Program-made: the position numbers and the translations under genes | Source: Effrenium voratum | Taxonomy: Eukaryota > Sar > Dinophyceae > Suessiales > Symbiodiniaceae | Assembly (NCBI GenBank): GCA_963377175.1 | Contig: CAUJNA010000833.1 | Location: 1 to 64,000, forward strand | DNA: 64,000 bases | Direction of reading: 5' to 3' | In this document: positions 1 through 15,000 of the stretch, one piece after another | Layout: the number at the start of each line of letters is the position of its first letter | Numbering within the stretch: the first letter of the stretch is position 1 | The notes under the pieces: generated by a model | Databases searched by the model: none | The model's input: the letters and a program-made list of their open reading frames with translations, nothing else | What the model was told of the DNA's origin: nothing

Positions 1-2969
1 TTCCATACATCTGCAACGCATACATCCCTTGCAATTCATGCATCTCTTGCATGCCTTGCATCCCTTACGTCCCTCAAACCTAACCGAAATGGGTGGGTGT
101 TCCCTCAACCCACCCAAATACGGGCTCGGGGGGGGGGGGCGAGGGGAGGTTCCTCAAAAAAAGGCACGCCGGATGTGCAACGGACCTTTTGGCCCGCGCC
201 TTTGCAAGTCTGTTGGAAGATTGGCGTTCGACAATCTTCTGCTTCGAATGCGGGAGATCCGGCCGGGATGAACATCAGCCCTTACATTTCTAGGGGTTGT
301 TTCCCCTTCTTTTCAACCACCGTGCTTGCACAAAGAAACGCTGGGATGTTGCTCTCCTGAAGATTTGGATCTCTGGAAAGAATGGGTCTACATATCACCA
401 AGATGGCAGGTTCCCTTTGACTTGCGTTTGAACAAACCCAAAACGGGTAGCCTCAAAAAAATATGGACCAACATTTGGCTTTCCTGGAAGGAGAAAGCCA
501 GGTGCCTAACATGTGAGCCTCATGAAACCCATTCGGATTCCGTAGTCCACTGGTGAATGAAAAAAGCTCGGAAACTGCAAAGAATCAAAGCGTTGCGGGG
601 AATGAATCCACTGGGCACAGCCGGGTTTAACGGGCTACCAATTTGCTCAGCGCGGCTACGACAACAGCTTTTGGACCCTATTCTGGTTAGGGGTTTGGAA
701 GGGGAACAACATGAGCCACCAACAATCCGAGGAAACCAACGAGGACAACTCCTAGCTCTGACATGTTTTTCAATTTGACGCAGCCCCTTTTGCACCGCCC
801 TCCCCTTGTTCCTCTTTCTTTCTGTGCTTGCTGCACAAGTATTCCACTCATGATGCAATCTGCCTGCCATTTGGCTCAAGGCGCGTGCATTACTTGTAAC
901 TCTCTCAGGTAGAGAAAGCAAGTGCGCTTCGCTGATTGTGGAACATCGTAAAATGTTTCCAGCAGGAAATTCGGAAAACATCGACCTTGAGTCTCCATGA
1001 CCCTTAAAAAATGGTTGGTCATTACCTAAAGTAACAGGGTCGTTGACCCATTTTTAAAGGGTCATGGAGACTCCAGGTACCTCTTCCATGACATATTTGC
1101 ATTTCTGCATCGGAGATCCTCAGCCAGGGACCTACGAGGTGCACATTGCCGGGGTCATTTGGCCCCACCCCCCACCCCCCACCCCACCCTCCACAGACGT
1201 GCCAAGCGGATTTCCCCTTTTTTTGGCAGAGGTTGTACTCAGAAAACGGCCGGCGCACCTGATTTTTAGAAAACCGTGGGACCTGTTCTTGGACCGGCTG
1301 TCTTCTTCTGAGTTCAAACACCGTTGAACACCGCTTCTTGCGAAGGCCCAGGTTCAGGATGGAACTGGAAAATCCACCCCTGAGCCTGGCACGTCTCCAA
1401 CGCCGGGGTGGTCAACTTCCACAGGGCGTAGGATACGTATTGATGATGTGTCAACATAGGAGCCCCAACAAAAAAAGGTGTTTCTTTCCCCGAGGCAAAC
1501 ACGAAAAAAAAAAGAGCAGAGATATGGGGTTGACCAATATTCCGTGCAAGGCCCACAAATGATGGGTAACTTTGCCCATGTGGTTGAACAGTCTTTTTAA
1601 GTGGTTAACCCAAATGAGAAGATTTGATATTGCCCACCTGGCACTCATACGAACGGAGTATTGATCAACGCCCAGAACAAGAAATGCTTACATTTCTTTT
1701 GAGGCTCGGGACTCTTTTATCAACCCCCATGCGTTGCTTTGACTGGGCTGTCCTCAGATCCCGCTGGTAAAAGTTCAACTTTTCGTGGGCCAAATGGAAG
1801 ACCCCAAGCCGCACGCAGTCACCCCATTTCCGGCCCGCTACGGGGCGAGACTTCCGCTGCTTCGGGCGGAGCCGCAGGCTCTGCCGTCGGAGCTGCCAGC
1901 GCTTTGCCAGTGGCTGACAGCTTCAGCGACCTGACTGCGGAAAGAGATCGAGAGATCGGGCGGGGTTCCCCCCGTTCCCAAAAGACAACTAACTAGAGGA
2001 AGCCCAAGGCAACAAATAAACAAATACATGAGACAAACCGGACAGAAGCAAAGCAACCAAGCGAACTGGCGAAATACACCAAACATACAAAATAGCACTG
2101 GTCCACCCAGTGAAAGCAACATAACAAAGACCGTAACCAGTGCCTGTATCAAAACAACTCTGAGACTCAGTGCAACACGCCCTAAAACCACACTTTCAAG
2201 CCGTGGGTCTTCCCCGCGAGCTGGACCCTTGCCATTGAAGGGGAAGGGTCCAAAAGAGGGCAGTCCCTGGCCCCAAGGAACCCCAAGAAACCCCTTAAGA
2301 AAGGCTACAGCTCTCAACTACCTACCCCATCGGGGATTCCGTAGACTGGAGTTTGAGCGGACCCTCTTAAGGGGAACGGCCACATGTTGAATCCAACGAC
2401 CATGGATTATTTTGTAGGGTTAGACATGCTTTGACAAGTCTGGGCCTCCTTTTGGTTCCCTTCTTGGTAGCCCAGGACTCCTGATTCAATGCTACGGCAA
2501 GCAACGCCCTCTCCACCTGTCTCCACCTCCCAAGGACCGGTCTCTCTGGGCTCAGCCCCTAACCTCCAACCCCAGGACCCCAGAAGTGGATCTGGCTTCT
2601 CTTTGAAACCCCCAACCACCCCAAAATTTGGGGGGCCCAGCAAAAGATACACCCAATCCCAATTCTGAGCTTTGGAACCACCCCAAAACAGGGGCCGGAC
2701 CCTCAAAAAAACGGGCGGAAGCTCAATCCGCAACACCATTGGTATGAATTTCACGTCCATCATACCACTTCCGTCCATCCAAATAATCCTCTGAATGGTG
2801 GTTGATTAGCAGGCCACGTGCCTAACAAATGAATCCTGAACAAGATTCGAGCCAAAGCGTCACGCGTCCCAAGAAAAAAAACGACTCAAAGTGTCCAAAC
2901 AAGTCTTTCACACCAATTTCCACCACTCCCCGGGACCCCACCCCCTGAACCCGCCCCCTGCACCGGCCC
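1..2969. other. Left flank: repeat-rich, no firm gene
   Basis: It holds a G run near 130-142, palindrome A1 (988-1081), a C-rich stretch near 1159-1190 and a family D palindrome near 1743-1800. Weak exon-like minus-strand frames occur at 180-265 and 1810-1935 (Ala-Pro-rich), without clear splice sites. Confidence 0.4.
988..1081 (+). repeat. Palindromic element family A, copy A1
   Basis: The arms GAGTCTCCATGACCC and its complement enclose a core with GGGTCGTTGACCC. The element ends in GGTACC. Confidence 0.75.
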
Positions 2970-3040
2970 TCCGGGCCCCCCGACTCCAACTCCTGCGCCA
3001 GGCGCTCCAAGTTCGCGATCTCCGCTTCCCAGGACGAGCG
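2970..3040 (-). CDS. Channel tail exon, coiled coil
   Basis: The exon begins after GTGCAG and encodes [19 protein letters not shown], continuing the coiled coil. The 3' end lies in a C-rich stretch and is not resolved. It may be a later exon of the same gene or belong to a neighbour. Confidence 0.42.
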
Positions 3041-6000
3041 CTGCACCCCTCGCCGAGCTGAGGCGCTGGGGAAACGGGGCGGTTTTCTGCGGCGCTGGGG
3101 GTTGAACCCGCAAAACGTGTAATACATATTCCCCTTGTTGCGGGAGAGATGGGACAATCCAGTGTTTTTCGACCAACAACATTCAAGTCCAATGGACCAA
3201 ATGGCCAGAAATATACATGGGAATAAACTTTGGCCTGACTTTCACTCCACGGGTTTTTGAGGGGTGAGGCTCTCAGGGGACATATCCCAAGTTTGCACAT
3301 GAGCGTGGCTTTCGTTGGCATTACAGCCAAAAGCTTTGAGTAAGCTGCACCTCGCCAAAAGTTGAGGTCTTGGGAGAATCTGATCTTTATTTTGGTCCAC
3401 CCTTTGAGGTGTTGAACTTACAACCATCCTGCACGGGCAACCGTGGCTCCAGAACACCGCCCAAAGCCCGAGGGAGAATGACTGGAAGTTGAGAAAAAAA
3501 AAAACAAGGATAAGCAAAAAGAAGGCTTGTCCGACCCGACACAGGAAAAGACAAACAAAAGAACAAGCAAAACGAGCAAACCTGAAAAAACACGCAACCA
3601 ACCAAAAGCACACACACACACATAAAAATAAATAAAAAGCAAACAACAAATAGAACAAGCAAGACGCCCGCAAAGGAACCCAAACCCAAAACCACAGCCG
3701 CCTTGGCCGAAACACGCGCCCAAAACAAAACTAAGATGGCCTTCGTCTGCGGAGTGGTCGTGGTCCGCACAAAGCCGGACTTTGGCGAGCTCCTGGGTGT
3801 TCCATTTGGTGGGTCAAAAATAGGGTAACCCCAAAATGGTTTTCCAATGGAAATGGAAACATGGACTAAAACCTGCGGTCCAATTCCTGGCTAAATTTTG
3901 ACCCATACCCATTTGAAAACCTGGTGTTGAAACAGGCTTCCCACAACCATGCAAGGAAATTAAAGGGCGGCCGCACCAATTTTTCTGATTAGGGTGGCTC
4001 GTCTTTTTGTTGGAGGCGCGGTGGCCCCTTTGTCGGGAGCTTGGACATGAGTTTTTGCATGTTAGTGGGCCCAACAAACACAAACACACTCTGAGAAACC
4101 CCCTGAGGAGCTTCACTGCACCTGGATTTCTGCGCAAAACTGACGGGCCTGCACAAATCCCAAGGGCGGGGCTCAAACTCGACATCAAAAGGCTCACGCC
4201 ATCTCAGCCCCGGTTTGCTTTTTGGATTAAACCAACCGGCAAAATGGAGGTCGAAGAATCAACATGGTAGTGTTTGGAAACAACAGGGCCAACTCCAGAA
4301 AAATCCCATGCTAGGAAATGGAGTCTCATTTTGGACTACCAGCGGGTGTGTCTTTTGTTTAACGAGGTTCCCTTTACCCAAAAAAAGCTTCCCCCTCATT
4401 TTGAGAAGCACCCATGCCACCTTTCCAAGTCCCGGCCTTGCGGCCGGGGTTCCACCATTCGGATTCGGGTGCGGTAAGCATCGTAGAGTCTTCTCCAGAC
4501 CTAGACCCCCTGCAAGTCAACCTTTTGGCGGTTGAAAAGGGAGCATGAAAGAAACCCCAAATGGGTGTCTTCTTGTTGTTGTTTTTTTTTGATTTTTTTT
4601 TGGGGGGGCTTTCTTGGTGGTTTTAAAGGGCAACTCTGGTATCCTCCGGTAGATGTCCCATCCGATCAAAGCATGGTGCCACGCCAACTCCATGTCAACT
4701 TATTAGGTTCCTTCTATGTCTTCACCCAAGGAACTCACTTTAAACTGGCAACCAAAAGGAGATGATTGAAACCACCCTGGAACAAATGCAACGGGAACCC
4801 TGTCCTTTCAGGGGGTCCTTCAAAAGCCGATCAAGTTACCGGCGGTTCCCCCTGGACCCATCCCAAAAAGGGAACTGCTCAGATGCTTGAATCCACAATG
4901 GGAACCGCCTTACTGGGCTGTCCTCAGAATCCCGCGCTAAAAGTGAACAGCTTTTGGCGGCTTGAATTCGAAAATTTAATTACTGAACCAGCTAAACAAA
5001 TCTAAAAACCCTAGATTGACTCGGATGGCAGCTTGAAACTTAAATGGAAACCCAACCACTAAACACTAAAAAGAAAACAACAAAACAAACCTAAGTTGAC
5101 CCGGATAAACTCAAAACCACCCAGCTCAGGGGCCCCGGGTTGTTCCGCTTGCTTCGCTGGAGTTGGACTCCCCGGTCCTCGACAAAGGCCTCCTGCAGCG
5201 CGCCGAGCTCCTCCTGGGTCTTCTCCCGCACCTCCGCCTGCAGCTCCTCACCGATCGGTTGAGTGGATCGGTGGATCGGGGGATCCGAGGGCCCCTCTTG
5301 AGGGCGAGGTCCTCCAGATTTGAGAGGTCAGAAATTTTGGGTACCAACTTTGTCTGTTTTTCTCTATTTTAGAAGGGGAACCCTTCTAAAAGAACAGGAG
5401 TCAGAATCAAAACCCGGTACTAAGATGGTCGTAAGCCCACCGGTATTAAAATGGCCGCCTGGGCTAGGCGTTGCAGCCCGTTTGAGTTGGTAAAGGCAAC
5501 ACTAACTCGGTCCTCCAGATTTAAGAGGTCAGAATTGTTGGGCTCCCGATTGTTTTTTTCTCGGTTTGGTCTTTTTTAGTAGGGGATCTTTTTCTTTTTA
5601 GTCTACTTTAGTAGGGGAAACCTCCCAAGGAAAATAGGGGTGAGAAAGGGCACTGGGGGACCTGAGGGGCTTGTCATAATCAAAGCCTGGTATTAAAATG
5701 GTCATCCCAGACCACGTAAATAATTAAGAAGGCGGCAGCTGCTTATGGCAAGGGGCCGGGCTTTGATTGTGACTCGCATGAACATGAAAGAGTACGCCCA
5801 TCCAAAGGGAAGCGTTAGGCTCGTTTTGGAAGATGAAACCATGCCACACACGTTCAATGAAACAGTGGCCGCAGCGAAGGGGGCAAAGCGACGGTCTTCG
5901 CAGAGGCGCTCCAACTCCGTTTCGACAAGACGGTGTCCACGACCTCCAAGCCGCTAGGGGAACATGTGGCCTTGGGTAGCCAAATCGTACCCCCAGTGAA

Positions 6001-9000
6001 CATCCCAATCCCCAGCAAAATAGGTTCTAAACTGGGTGGTGAATTCACCTACCAACCAAAATGGGATCCCAAAACGGTGTTGACAACCACAGCCATGTGG
6101 CGCATACTCCCCTTTTTTATAGTGGACTTACTTTTTCTGCGGTCCGAAAATGCCTTCCGCCCCACAGATGTGACACTTTTGGCCGCTCGTTCCCTGTTTG
6201 GACGGGAGTCTGCATGGGTCCATAGGGAATGAACTCCGGTCTGCATGGGTCCAGAGCTAATGAACTCCTTCGGCAACAAATGCCAGCCATTCCTTTACAA
6301 CCGGAAACCAGCCAGCCACTTGGAGGGCTGATTCCCACTTCTAATCAGAACAAACAATCTTCAGCAGGCTTTGAAAACCGAACACGAGGCGCTGTGTCTG
6401 TTGAGTGATTTTCCAACCAATGGTCATCCCATGTCGAAGGACCTTTTGATCAACCCCCATGAACTCTTTCAGCAACCTGCTTGGATTTGGAACCCCCCTT
6501 TTGGCTGAGTTTGGGATCATCCCATAATACTCGTACATGTTCGATGTTTTTTTTGTTTTTTCCGCCACCTGGGCGAGCTGACGAGAAATGGAAATGGAAT
6601 CGACCCCGAACAAAAATGGTGCTCCCGGACCCTTACCGGTTGGTTCGGGTCAGGGGTGGTTGCACAACTTGCCCAGGCAGCCACTCCCTGCAATTCTTTG
6701 AAAGGGAAACCAAAAGGAGGCTGGAAGACCATTGCCCTGTTAAAGGAATCTTCTGGTGGGTTCCAGATTGCCTTGGCATACCATGGAAGTGCATTGAACG
6801 ATTACTGTCGTCTAGGAAAGGGGCCTGAGTTCCAGTGTTTGAAGGGGGGGTTCTTGAAGAACCGCAGGGTTTGCGGGCTCTACCAATCCCGAAAAATCCA
6901 AATCGGGTGTTTCTTCACGAAGGGAAACTGCCATTCTCTGGAGACTCATCGGTTCACCCCATCAGACAACCCATCTCCAAACCGGTGGCTCCCATTTGTT
7001 CCGTCCTGATTCATAAAAAAGAACTGGACGCCTGCCTGCAGCTAGGTCCCAACTTGGCTTCTTCAACACATGCAACCAACATCCCAACTTGGGATCCGGC
7101 TTCGCCCAAAAAGCAGTTGGGACCCGAATGACTATCGCCATGTCTGGCTCACCCACAAAACGGTTCAGCCGGGCTGGTTTTAAACAACCCACCTAGTTGT
7201 CTAGCATCTTTTTGTCAAGCTCCCCAAAAAGACACGGGGGTGTCCTTCCGTTCTGCAAAGAAAACACCGCGGCTCGGCTCTCCCAGAGAATCCTACCTCC
7301 TGAGGATTGCTTTTGGGGCGTAAAAAGGGGTCTGAGTACCTCCTTAAAAGGTACCAAGGGACCCTCTGGCTGTGGGGTTTTACCAGGTCAAGAGGGCCCC
7401 GAGGCCCGCCCCTCGCTCCTTGAGGCTCTCCAGCTCCTCCGCGCTGTAGCGGCGCAGGTCCTGAGGCTCAATCCCTTTCCAGGTGAATCCCTTTGTAGAG
7501 GCCACCAAGGAACAACCGGCTTGCCACTTGAAAAAAGAGGAAGATGGCGAAGGGCGGCCTTTTCTGGGCTTGCCTGAAACATCTACTGGGGTTGCTTTCC
7601 CTCGACGCAAGCAAGTTGTTTCGCTTTGAAGCCACACGTGAACGTTGGCCTCCATTTGCTCGATTGCCCTTCGGGATTCGGGTCCTCAGGAGTCTTCTCC
7701 ATCCCTCAAGTCAACTTGCAGGCTGAAAAGGGAGCATGAAGGAACCCCCCCAAAAAAGTGGCTCGGCCTTTTTCTAGGGCACCCCCGTTTTTGGGGATGG
7801 GTTTTAAGGGGAAACCAAAAGGAACACCGAAATCCGTGTTGGGGGTCCAACAAAAAGGCACATCCGGAGAACCAGCGGTGACCTCCGTTTGCTCAAATGT
7901 CCAGTGATAAATCCCTTTAAAACCAACAGGAGAGAATCAACGCATCATCTGCAAATTGAAGGTGATGGATTTCCTTTTAAATTCCTAAACCTTTCCAGTG
8001 ATTCCCTTTGAAACCAAGAGAACATCACACCTCTTAATAAGCAAAATGGTTTAGGAACTCATGGTCCAAAGGGTTGATTCCTTGGTTCCCTGTTCATGTC
8101 TTTCTTCTTTCCTGAGCAGTGGATCCTAGGTGGTTTTTGCAGAGGGAGATGCGGGGGGAATAAAAAAGGGGACCTTTTTGGGGGGACTAAAATTTCGTCT
8201 CGTCAGAGAGGATGGAAAAGACCACGAGCGAATAAATTAAAAGCAGCGACCTTAGCCAGGTCTTTCCTGGACCATTAAACTTCGCTGTTTTATTTGTTGG
8301 TTGTGGTCTTTCCCCGTCCTGTGGCGAGACCTTTTAGTTCCCCCAAAAAGGTCCCCTTTTTACCCCCCCCCCCGGCCCCAAAAGCCAGGGCTTTCCGAAA
8401 GACCAAGGGAATGGATCAGAGCCATTTTTGGCGAATGCACTCGGCTGGAGGTTCTGGTCGGAAGCGAACGGAACATGCGGCGAACTCAGCTCCTCTTCCG
8501 CACTTTCCGGCGGGTGCACGTGAAACCAAAACCTGACGCCACGGCGCCCAAACCTGGGTGGATTCGCGCAGTTGGCGGGAGAAGACTTCAGGGTCACGAG
8601 CTAAAAAAGGAGATGGAGGACGACTCACTGTCCAGTTGTTTAGTGCCACTCTTAGAGGCAAGCCAAAAAGGGAGATGGAGGACGGGCCCTGTCTAAACTC
8701 GCTTGCTTTCTGCTCCCCTGCTAAAAGTGTTTAACTTTTAGTGAGTTTAATACGGAAAACCCATTACAATTGGGGTTTAATACGGAAAGCCCATTCGTTG
8801 GCGAAAAAAGTTAAAGTCCTAGCATCCCTTGGCAAAATGAACACCAAAGTCACATGCGCCCCAAAACTCCTCTATGGTCCTGGTCGTTTTTGTACCAGGT
8901 GGATGACATCCCTTGGCAAAATGCACCAACGGAACCGCTCTCCAGTGAGAAGCCAACCTGAGATCCCGGAGAGGTCCTGCTGCAGCAGCAGCGAATGCAC

Positions 9001-12000
9001 TCGGAGACTGGAGCCCCTGGCGACTCGGACAGGCTTCGCTTTGAGCCGCGTCTTCGACTTAAGGTGTACTGACGTGGCAGCCCCCCTCCCCAAAAAAAAA
9101 CTCGGGCTACGCGGAAAAAAACACATGTTTGTTTAAATGTATATATATATATATACATTTATTTTGTTTCGGGGATCTATGGCTGACTTTTGAAGCTCCA
9201 GGTCTTGGAGTTCAGTTTGCCAGATGGCCTTACCTGACAAGCCCTCAACCTCAATGGCGTCTCATGTTTTCGCGGTCTCCAGTTCGCCCTGAAATGCGCC
9301 AAACTCATCTTGCGGGCTGAGCCAAGCCGGTGCTTCAGCGGGAGTTCCCGATAATTTGGCCTGCGAGTAGTCCAAATCCGAACTCATCCGGCCATGGGTC
9401 AAAATCCAGTACCCCCAGTGAACATCCCAATCCCCACTAAACTCCCGACTAAAAATGGGTGCTGAATTCACCTACCCAAAATGGGAGCCCAAAACGGTTT
9501 TGACAACCACGGCCATCCAAACCCCGGAGATCTCTCCGAGAAGTTTCCCCCACTTACCAGGGTCCCCACTAGCCGGCCGAGCTGGCTTCCCGAGAGCCCT
9601 GACGTCGGCAAGCTTCGGGGACACCCAAAAAAACGGGCCTCGGCCAATTCCTTTTGTGCCTGAAGGGAACAACAAATTCGGATACCCTCCAGGAGAAAAA
9701 AACAAAACAGCCTCCCCAATTCGAAGGACCCTTTTGCACACCGCAAGTCTACAATCGGTCTTCGATGACTTTGATGGCCAAAGATTGAAATCGCGGTTCA
9801 AGGGAAGCCAAAGCGAACATATGGTGCTTTTCCCTTGATGGAGGGAGTTTTCAAAAGATTCGAAAGTCATTTAAAGCGCAAAGACCCGAGACCTCTGGTT
9901 CGCCCTTACTCCCGGAAGTCAGGTAGACACCTAGGTGTCCTTTTCGGAAGATAGATGGATTTCCCTGGTAGATTCATCGAGGCGCCTTACTTCTCAACTT
10001 CGAGTCGTTAGAGTCTATTTTGCAGCCTGGAAAGAGATTGAATGGACCGACCCGAGTGTCCATCATCCCCTTCCCAGCAGCCGAACTAGGAACCGGCTCT
10101 GGACTTGGCGTTCGCGCGAGCGCGAGCGCGCCTGAGGAAGAAAAGGCCCTCCACCAGCTCATCCAATGAGAGGTGCTCCTGGGCGCGCGAATCGGGGCGA
10201 ACCGAATGTAGCTGGAACCATCTGAGTGAACACAGCCTCATGCATGCATCAAATATAGCCGAAAAGGAAAACACGAAGACGAGGGCGATCACATGTTACA
10301 CGTAGGGAAAACTGAGACAAAGCTCCTGGGAACCCGTCAAGGAAGCCGCCAAGTCTACTGACCAGCTGGGAGGCTTAGGAAAACCTCTTGGGAACACCAA
10401 GAAAACTCCGCAGGAGAAAGCCGCATTAAGTACCACCCGCCCGGAAAATCATGGAAAGGTTCTTGGGAACAGGAGCAAACCGCTTTTCAAACCATCAACA
10501 AATCCTGGGTATGGCTCAAAATTCGTGAGCCAGGCTTACGCAGGCTTTAGTCTTTCCATTTACCGATCGGGCAACCCATTTTTGGAATTCCACTTTTTTG
10601 AGCCCCAGCCTCCTAAGGCCCGCCCTCCTTCACCCCGGAGCTGATGAGCTCGTAGAGCTCGTGGGCCGGAAGCTCAGAAGAGACCTGGCCGAAATGGACG
10701 GCAAGGCTTGCGCTCGTGGCGCGGCTCGTCCTTTTCAGGGGACCCCACAAAAATGGCGGCTGTTCCTTTTGGGGGCCCCTTATTACCACCACAAAAGGGG
10801 TCCCTTTTTTTGATGTGCTTTTGGAAAACCCTAAAAGTGACTAACCTTTAGTGGGTCTAATACGGAAAACCCACTAGCTGGCAAAAAGTTAAAGTCGAAA
10901 TGCACCAAAGTCCCGTTGCCCGTGCCGGCGACGCAAAAGGAGTTTGTAGCAACGTGGGGTACAAATTTTCGCCGGCACACTGTCAAAAGAACATAGCTGA
11001 CAACAAAAACCAAGTGAAGTCGCCAATGGCAAAGAACAACACAAAGCTCTCTATCAAACAGAGACGTGGCCGCGCCTTCTGGTTGGCACCGTCCCAAACG
11101 AATCTTCAATCCGGGTTGTGATGTGGCTCAATTAGATTGTGGGATTGTTAACACTCCAAATCTGGGCTCCCCCCCAAAACATCCCACCTAAGGCAGTCAC
11201 TGGCTCAAGGTGCTGCCCAGCTCTGGCTTCAACCACCTTTTGGCATCCGTTCATTTTGCCCTCAATCCCCTGGAAAAAAAGGACAAGCTGTGTCCAGTGG
11301 TAGATTCCCTCTAATACCAACATGGGAAACTAAAAAACAAACTTAAGCAAATGGAAGTGATCCTACCGCATGGCTGAATAAAGCAACGCATGTGGCAGCT
11401 TATCCTGCTTTTCGCGCGACTCCGTTTCTGGCTCATAAGTGGGTTCCACGAGAAGACGGCTTGCTTCCCAACACCCAGACCTGTATCCGCTTTCAGGCCT
11501 GAAAAACCACATACTGAATTTGGCTTCCTCTAGGGGAGCCGGTCCGTGACGGTTGGCTTTGCAACCAAGACCAGGCGGTAACCCCTTAAGGTTTCCAAAA
11601 CATGAACCCAGAGGGGCCCAAGTTCCCCATACTTGCGGCTTTTGGATTGGTTCAAGGGACTTCGTCAACAGATTCCTCAAATCCACTGAATATGAGGTAC
11701 TGGGACCCTCTGAACCATAGGGCAACCGGTTGCCGCACCGCAACTTGCGCGCCGGCCGCCATGGACCGCGGCTCGAGTCTCGTCGTCGGGTCCCGCCTGC
11801 AGCTTGTGCAGCCAGGTCCGCAGGGTGGGGGTCTCCAACAAACCTCCGAAGAGGTCCACCTCGCGAAGCTTTCGGGAGTTGATTGACGAAGGGAACTCTA
11901 CGAGAAGTTGCACACACATGCTTGAAAACATGAAAAGAAGACCACCTATCATAGAAGACACAAATATGGGGCGCGGCTCTGTTTTGTGTTTTGGTCTTCT

Positions 12001-15000
12001 CAAGGGCTTTCTCTTCAGCGAAAACAAACAAACAACAAAAACACAACTATTTTGGAAACGACTCATATGGGGTGTTCCACTTTTGAGTATACTTTGTGTT
12101 CAAGAGATGAATCTTACCACTCGCTTGCGATGGTGCCAAAGCTTTTCGCGTTAGGAAAACGGCCCCCGTTTTTGTGGGGGGTTCACCTGGGTACCATGTG
12201 GCGCAAGAGGGAAGGAGACTTTGTGGGAAAATGGGCAGGTATGGATGGTGGGGCTTAGGGAATTAGAGCTCCTTTTAATGGGGTGGCTTCAACAACTTTA
12301 ACTACAGGGGTGTGTCTTAAAGAATGGTTTTCGACGTTCCTTTTGGCTGCCCTTTAAAACCCATCCCAAAAAAGGGGGGCCGAGGCCCAAACACATCGCG
12401 CCGCAGTTTTTGGACGGTCCGCCGGGAAGAAACATGTGAGTGTCCTGCTGTGAGGCGCGGGGCCCGTTTTGCCTGGCGACACCAAAAGGACACCGAACTC
12501 CAGGTGTTCCGATTTGAGACAAACCCATATGGAAATGTCCATCTAATTTTGCCCTCGGACCGAATTGAAACCAACAGGAAGCCCCGCCATTTTCTTTTTT
12601 TGAGACAAAGCCATGGCCTTTCTCGCTCGACCCATTCCCCAGTCGAAATCGGACCATTCGCTCGGATCAATTTCAGGGTTCTCACGGTTTTCCCTCCACA
12701 GGCCATTCCCTGGATCTCTTACGATGCTTCTTTTCACAGGCGATAGACGTACTTGTGATCTTCTGAAGAACTTCCAAACTTCCTTCGGCATGCCGCATAT
12801 ATGGCTGTGGCTCGAAAAACGGTACCACATTGGTACCCTGGTAAGTGGAAACATGGACCAACACCTGCGTAACCCCTGCTGTTTAATTTTGAGCCACACC
12901 CATTACTATTTACGGGTGAAGCCGATGTCTTGACACTGACCCGCTTTCCAACCGTTGGCATGGCAGCGAAACACGATTCTTCTTTTTGCATCGCTTCTAC
13001 AAAAAAAAGAAGAGAACGCAAAACATGGGGTTTTTCGCATCCTCCTACTAAAAAACGAAGAGAACCGGAACAAAAACTGAAAAAACATCTGGCATGTGGC
13101 CATGAGTCAAAATTGTGATAGGTTCTAATATGGGCGGTGCACCCAATCCCCAAAATGGGATCCCAAAACGGTGTTGACGACCACGGCCACGTCTTCTGAG
13201 CACGGCGCGTCGATGTCCACCTCGTCCAACAGCAGGGCGCTGAGATCCGCCTTGAGAGCCGCCTTCTCCTTCTGGAAGACCTCCAGATTGATGATAGCCG
13301 CCAGTTAGGGGGGGTTGGGGGGATTGGTTGGGGGGGTTGGAGGGGTTTGGTTGGAGGGGTTTGGGGGTTTGGTGGGGTTGGGTGGGGGTGGGGAAGTCTA
13401 TTTTAAGGGCAAAAGGGCACGACTGGGGACCTAGTCAGTTGCACAAATACTTCTAGAACGCCCCAGTCCAAGGGTCCTTCATGAGCCAAAAATCGCCGGC
13501 TAGCCACAGAACTCGCTCTTTCGAGCAAATGGAGCGCCGTCATCGGACCAACTCGAGGCAACACCGTCACAATGGACATGTTTGGTGCCCTGGTGCGCAA
13601 AATGGACTCCTTGGATGGCTTCATACCAAAAAACAACCACAGCTAAGGAAACCGGATTTTTTGGTTGTGTTCGTTTTCGCTTTTTGGGGGGTGGGGGGGT
13701 GGGTGGGGGGGGGTTGGCCTTATTCTGACCCAAGCCTTGGCTTTGGCATCCCCCTTGGCAACTGCTTTGGGATCCCCGGGTGCCCAACTTCCAGCGCAGG
13801 GACCTGAGACCTCCCAAAGCTTCCTTCCCCCCATTCGTGTTGTGTGTAGCGTATGGGTCTGGCCGATGATGCGTGGACCCTGGTTTGCTTGTGAGTGTGT
13901 TTGTGCTTGTGTGCATGTGTTTAAGGGCTTCTGCTTTTTGCACATGTTTCAAAAAAGGTCCCAGGCAAGTGGATGCTAACCAAGAAGCTTCTCCACCAGG
14001 AACGCCAGGATGGGAATTGGGCCTCTTCGGTGGAAGGCCTTACCAGATTGGGAATGTGGATGTTTCTGGGGGTAACTCGGCAATTCACGAGAGCTCCCTT
14101 CTCGACGAAAAATGGTCCAGCTAGCTAATCTTCAATTGGTGCCATAGTCTATAGAGCACGAGGGGTCACTTCCCCAAATCAAAGGTTGCAATGAAACTGG
14201 TTTCCAATCACTCTTGCAGGCAAAAAGGGGCATGGGTCGGAGAAAATGCCCCTCCCCCCCCCGGCACCCCAAAGCGCCCAAGAGCAGCCATCTCTACGTG
14301 GACTGTCCGTTTTTTAAATCCCCGCTAAAAGTGAACAACTTTCAGCGTGTTAAGAAACGGACATCCAACCACAAAACCAGCAAAACATATCTAAAAGCAC
14401 CTAAGCCTTTTTTCCAGATGGCTTGCCACCCAGTTTCGTTGGGATTCATGTCCAGCCACTTTTTGCGGGATTCAGGTCCATAGGTGGCCTTTTGGAAAAA
14501 CAGATGTGTTAGGTACCCTTGTTCTACTGGTACCCTTGTTTACTGGTTGGTAGAACAAGGGCCCTCTATTTTTTGAGCAAACCAACCAGTAAACAAGGTC
14601 TTCAGGTCCGGCCAACCAACCAACCAACCAAGAAACCAACCAACCAACCAACCAACCAACCAACCAGCCAACCAACCAACCAACCAACCAACCAAAAAGG
14701 ACACCTATCTTCAGGTCCGTCATAGCCCTTCAGGTCCGGCGACGTCTGCCCGACGTCTGCCCGCCCGCCAAAGGTGGCCCGCAGGCCTCCTGCTCATCCC
14801 GAGGCCCTTCTGGCATCGGCTCGTCCCTGGTGGTGATCAGCCTGAAAGCAACTGTGGCTGTGGGTCAAAAATTGGGTAACCCACAAATGGAACCCTGTTA
14901 AATGGAAAGAAGGACTAAAACTTGCGGTCTCCTGGGGGTTCAATTTTGACCCATGCCCATGTCAAAACCCACCCTTCGCTTCAAACCGTCTTGGAAGGAA

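Larger units (their letters stand above)
5247..7409 (-). other. Intron
   Basis: It contains two family B repeats back to back, a family E palindrome (5668-5775) and one copy of a longer dispersed repeat (about 5990-6100) that recurs at 9405-9510 and, in part, at 13150-13190. No supported exon was seen. Confidence 0.4.

Noticed and set aside
520..981. A 153-codon open frame on the minus strand
   Set aside because: It has no recognisable domain, no exon-like edges and mixed composition. It looks like chance in repeat-rich DNA.
9139..9156. TA tract as a promoter
   Set aside because: Similar TA tracts occur throughout the introns and show no link to a gene start.
14611..14696. Regular short repeats as a CRISPR array
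   Set aside because: It is a plain CCAA microsatellite without spacers.
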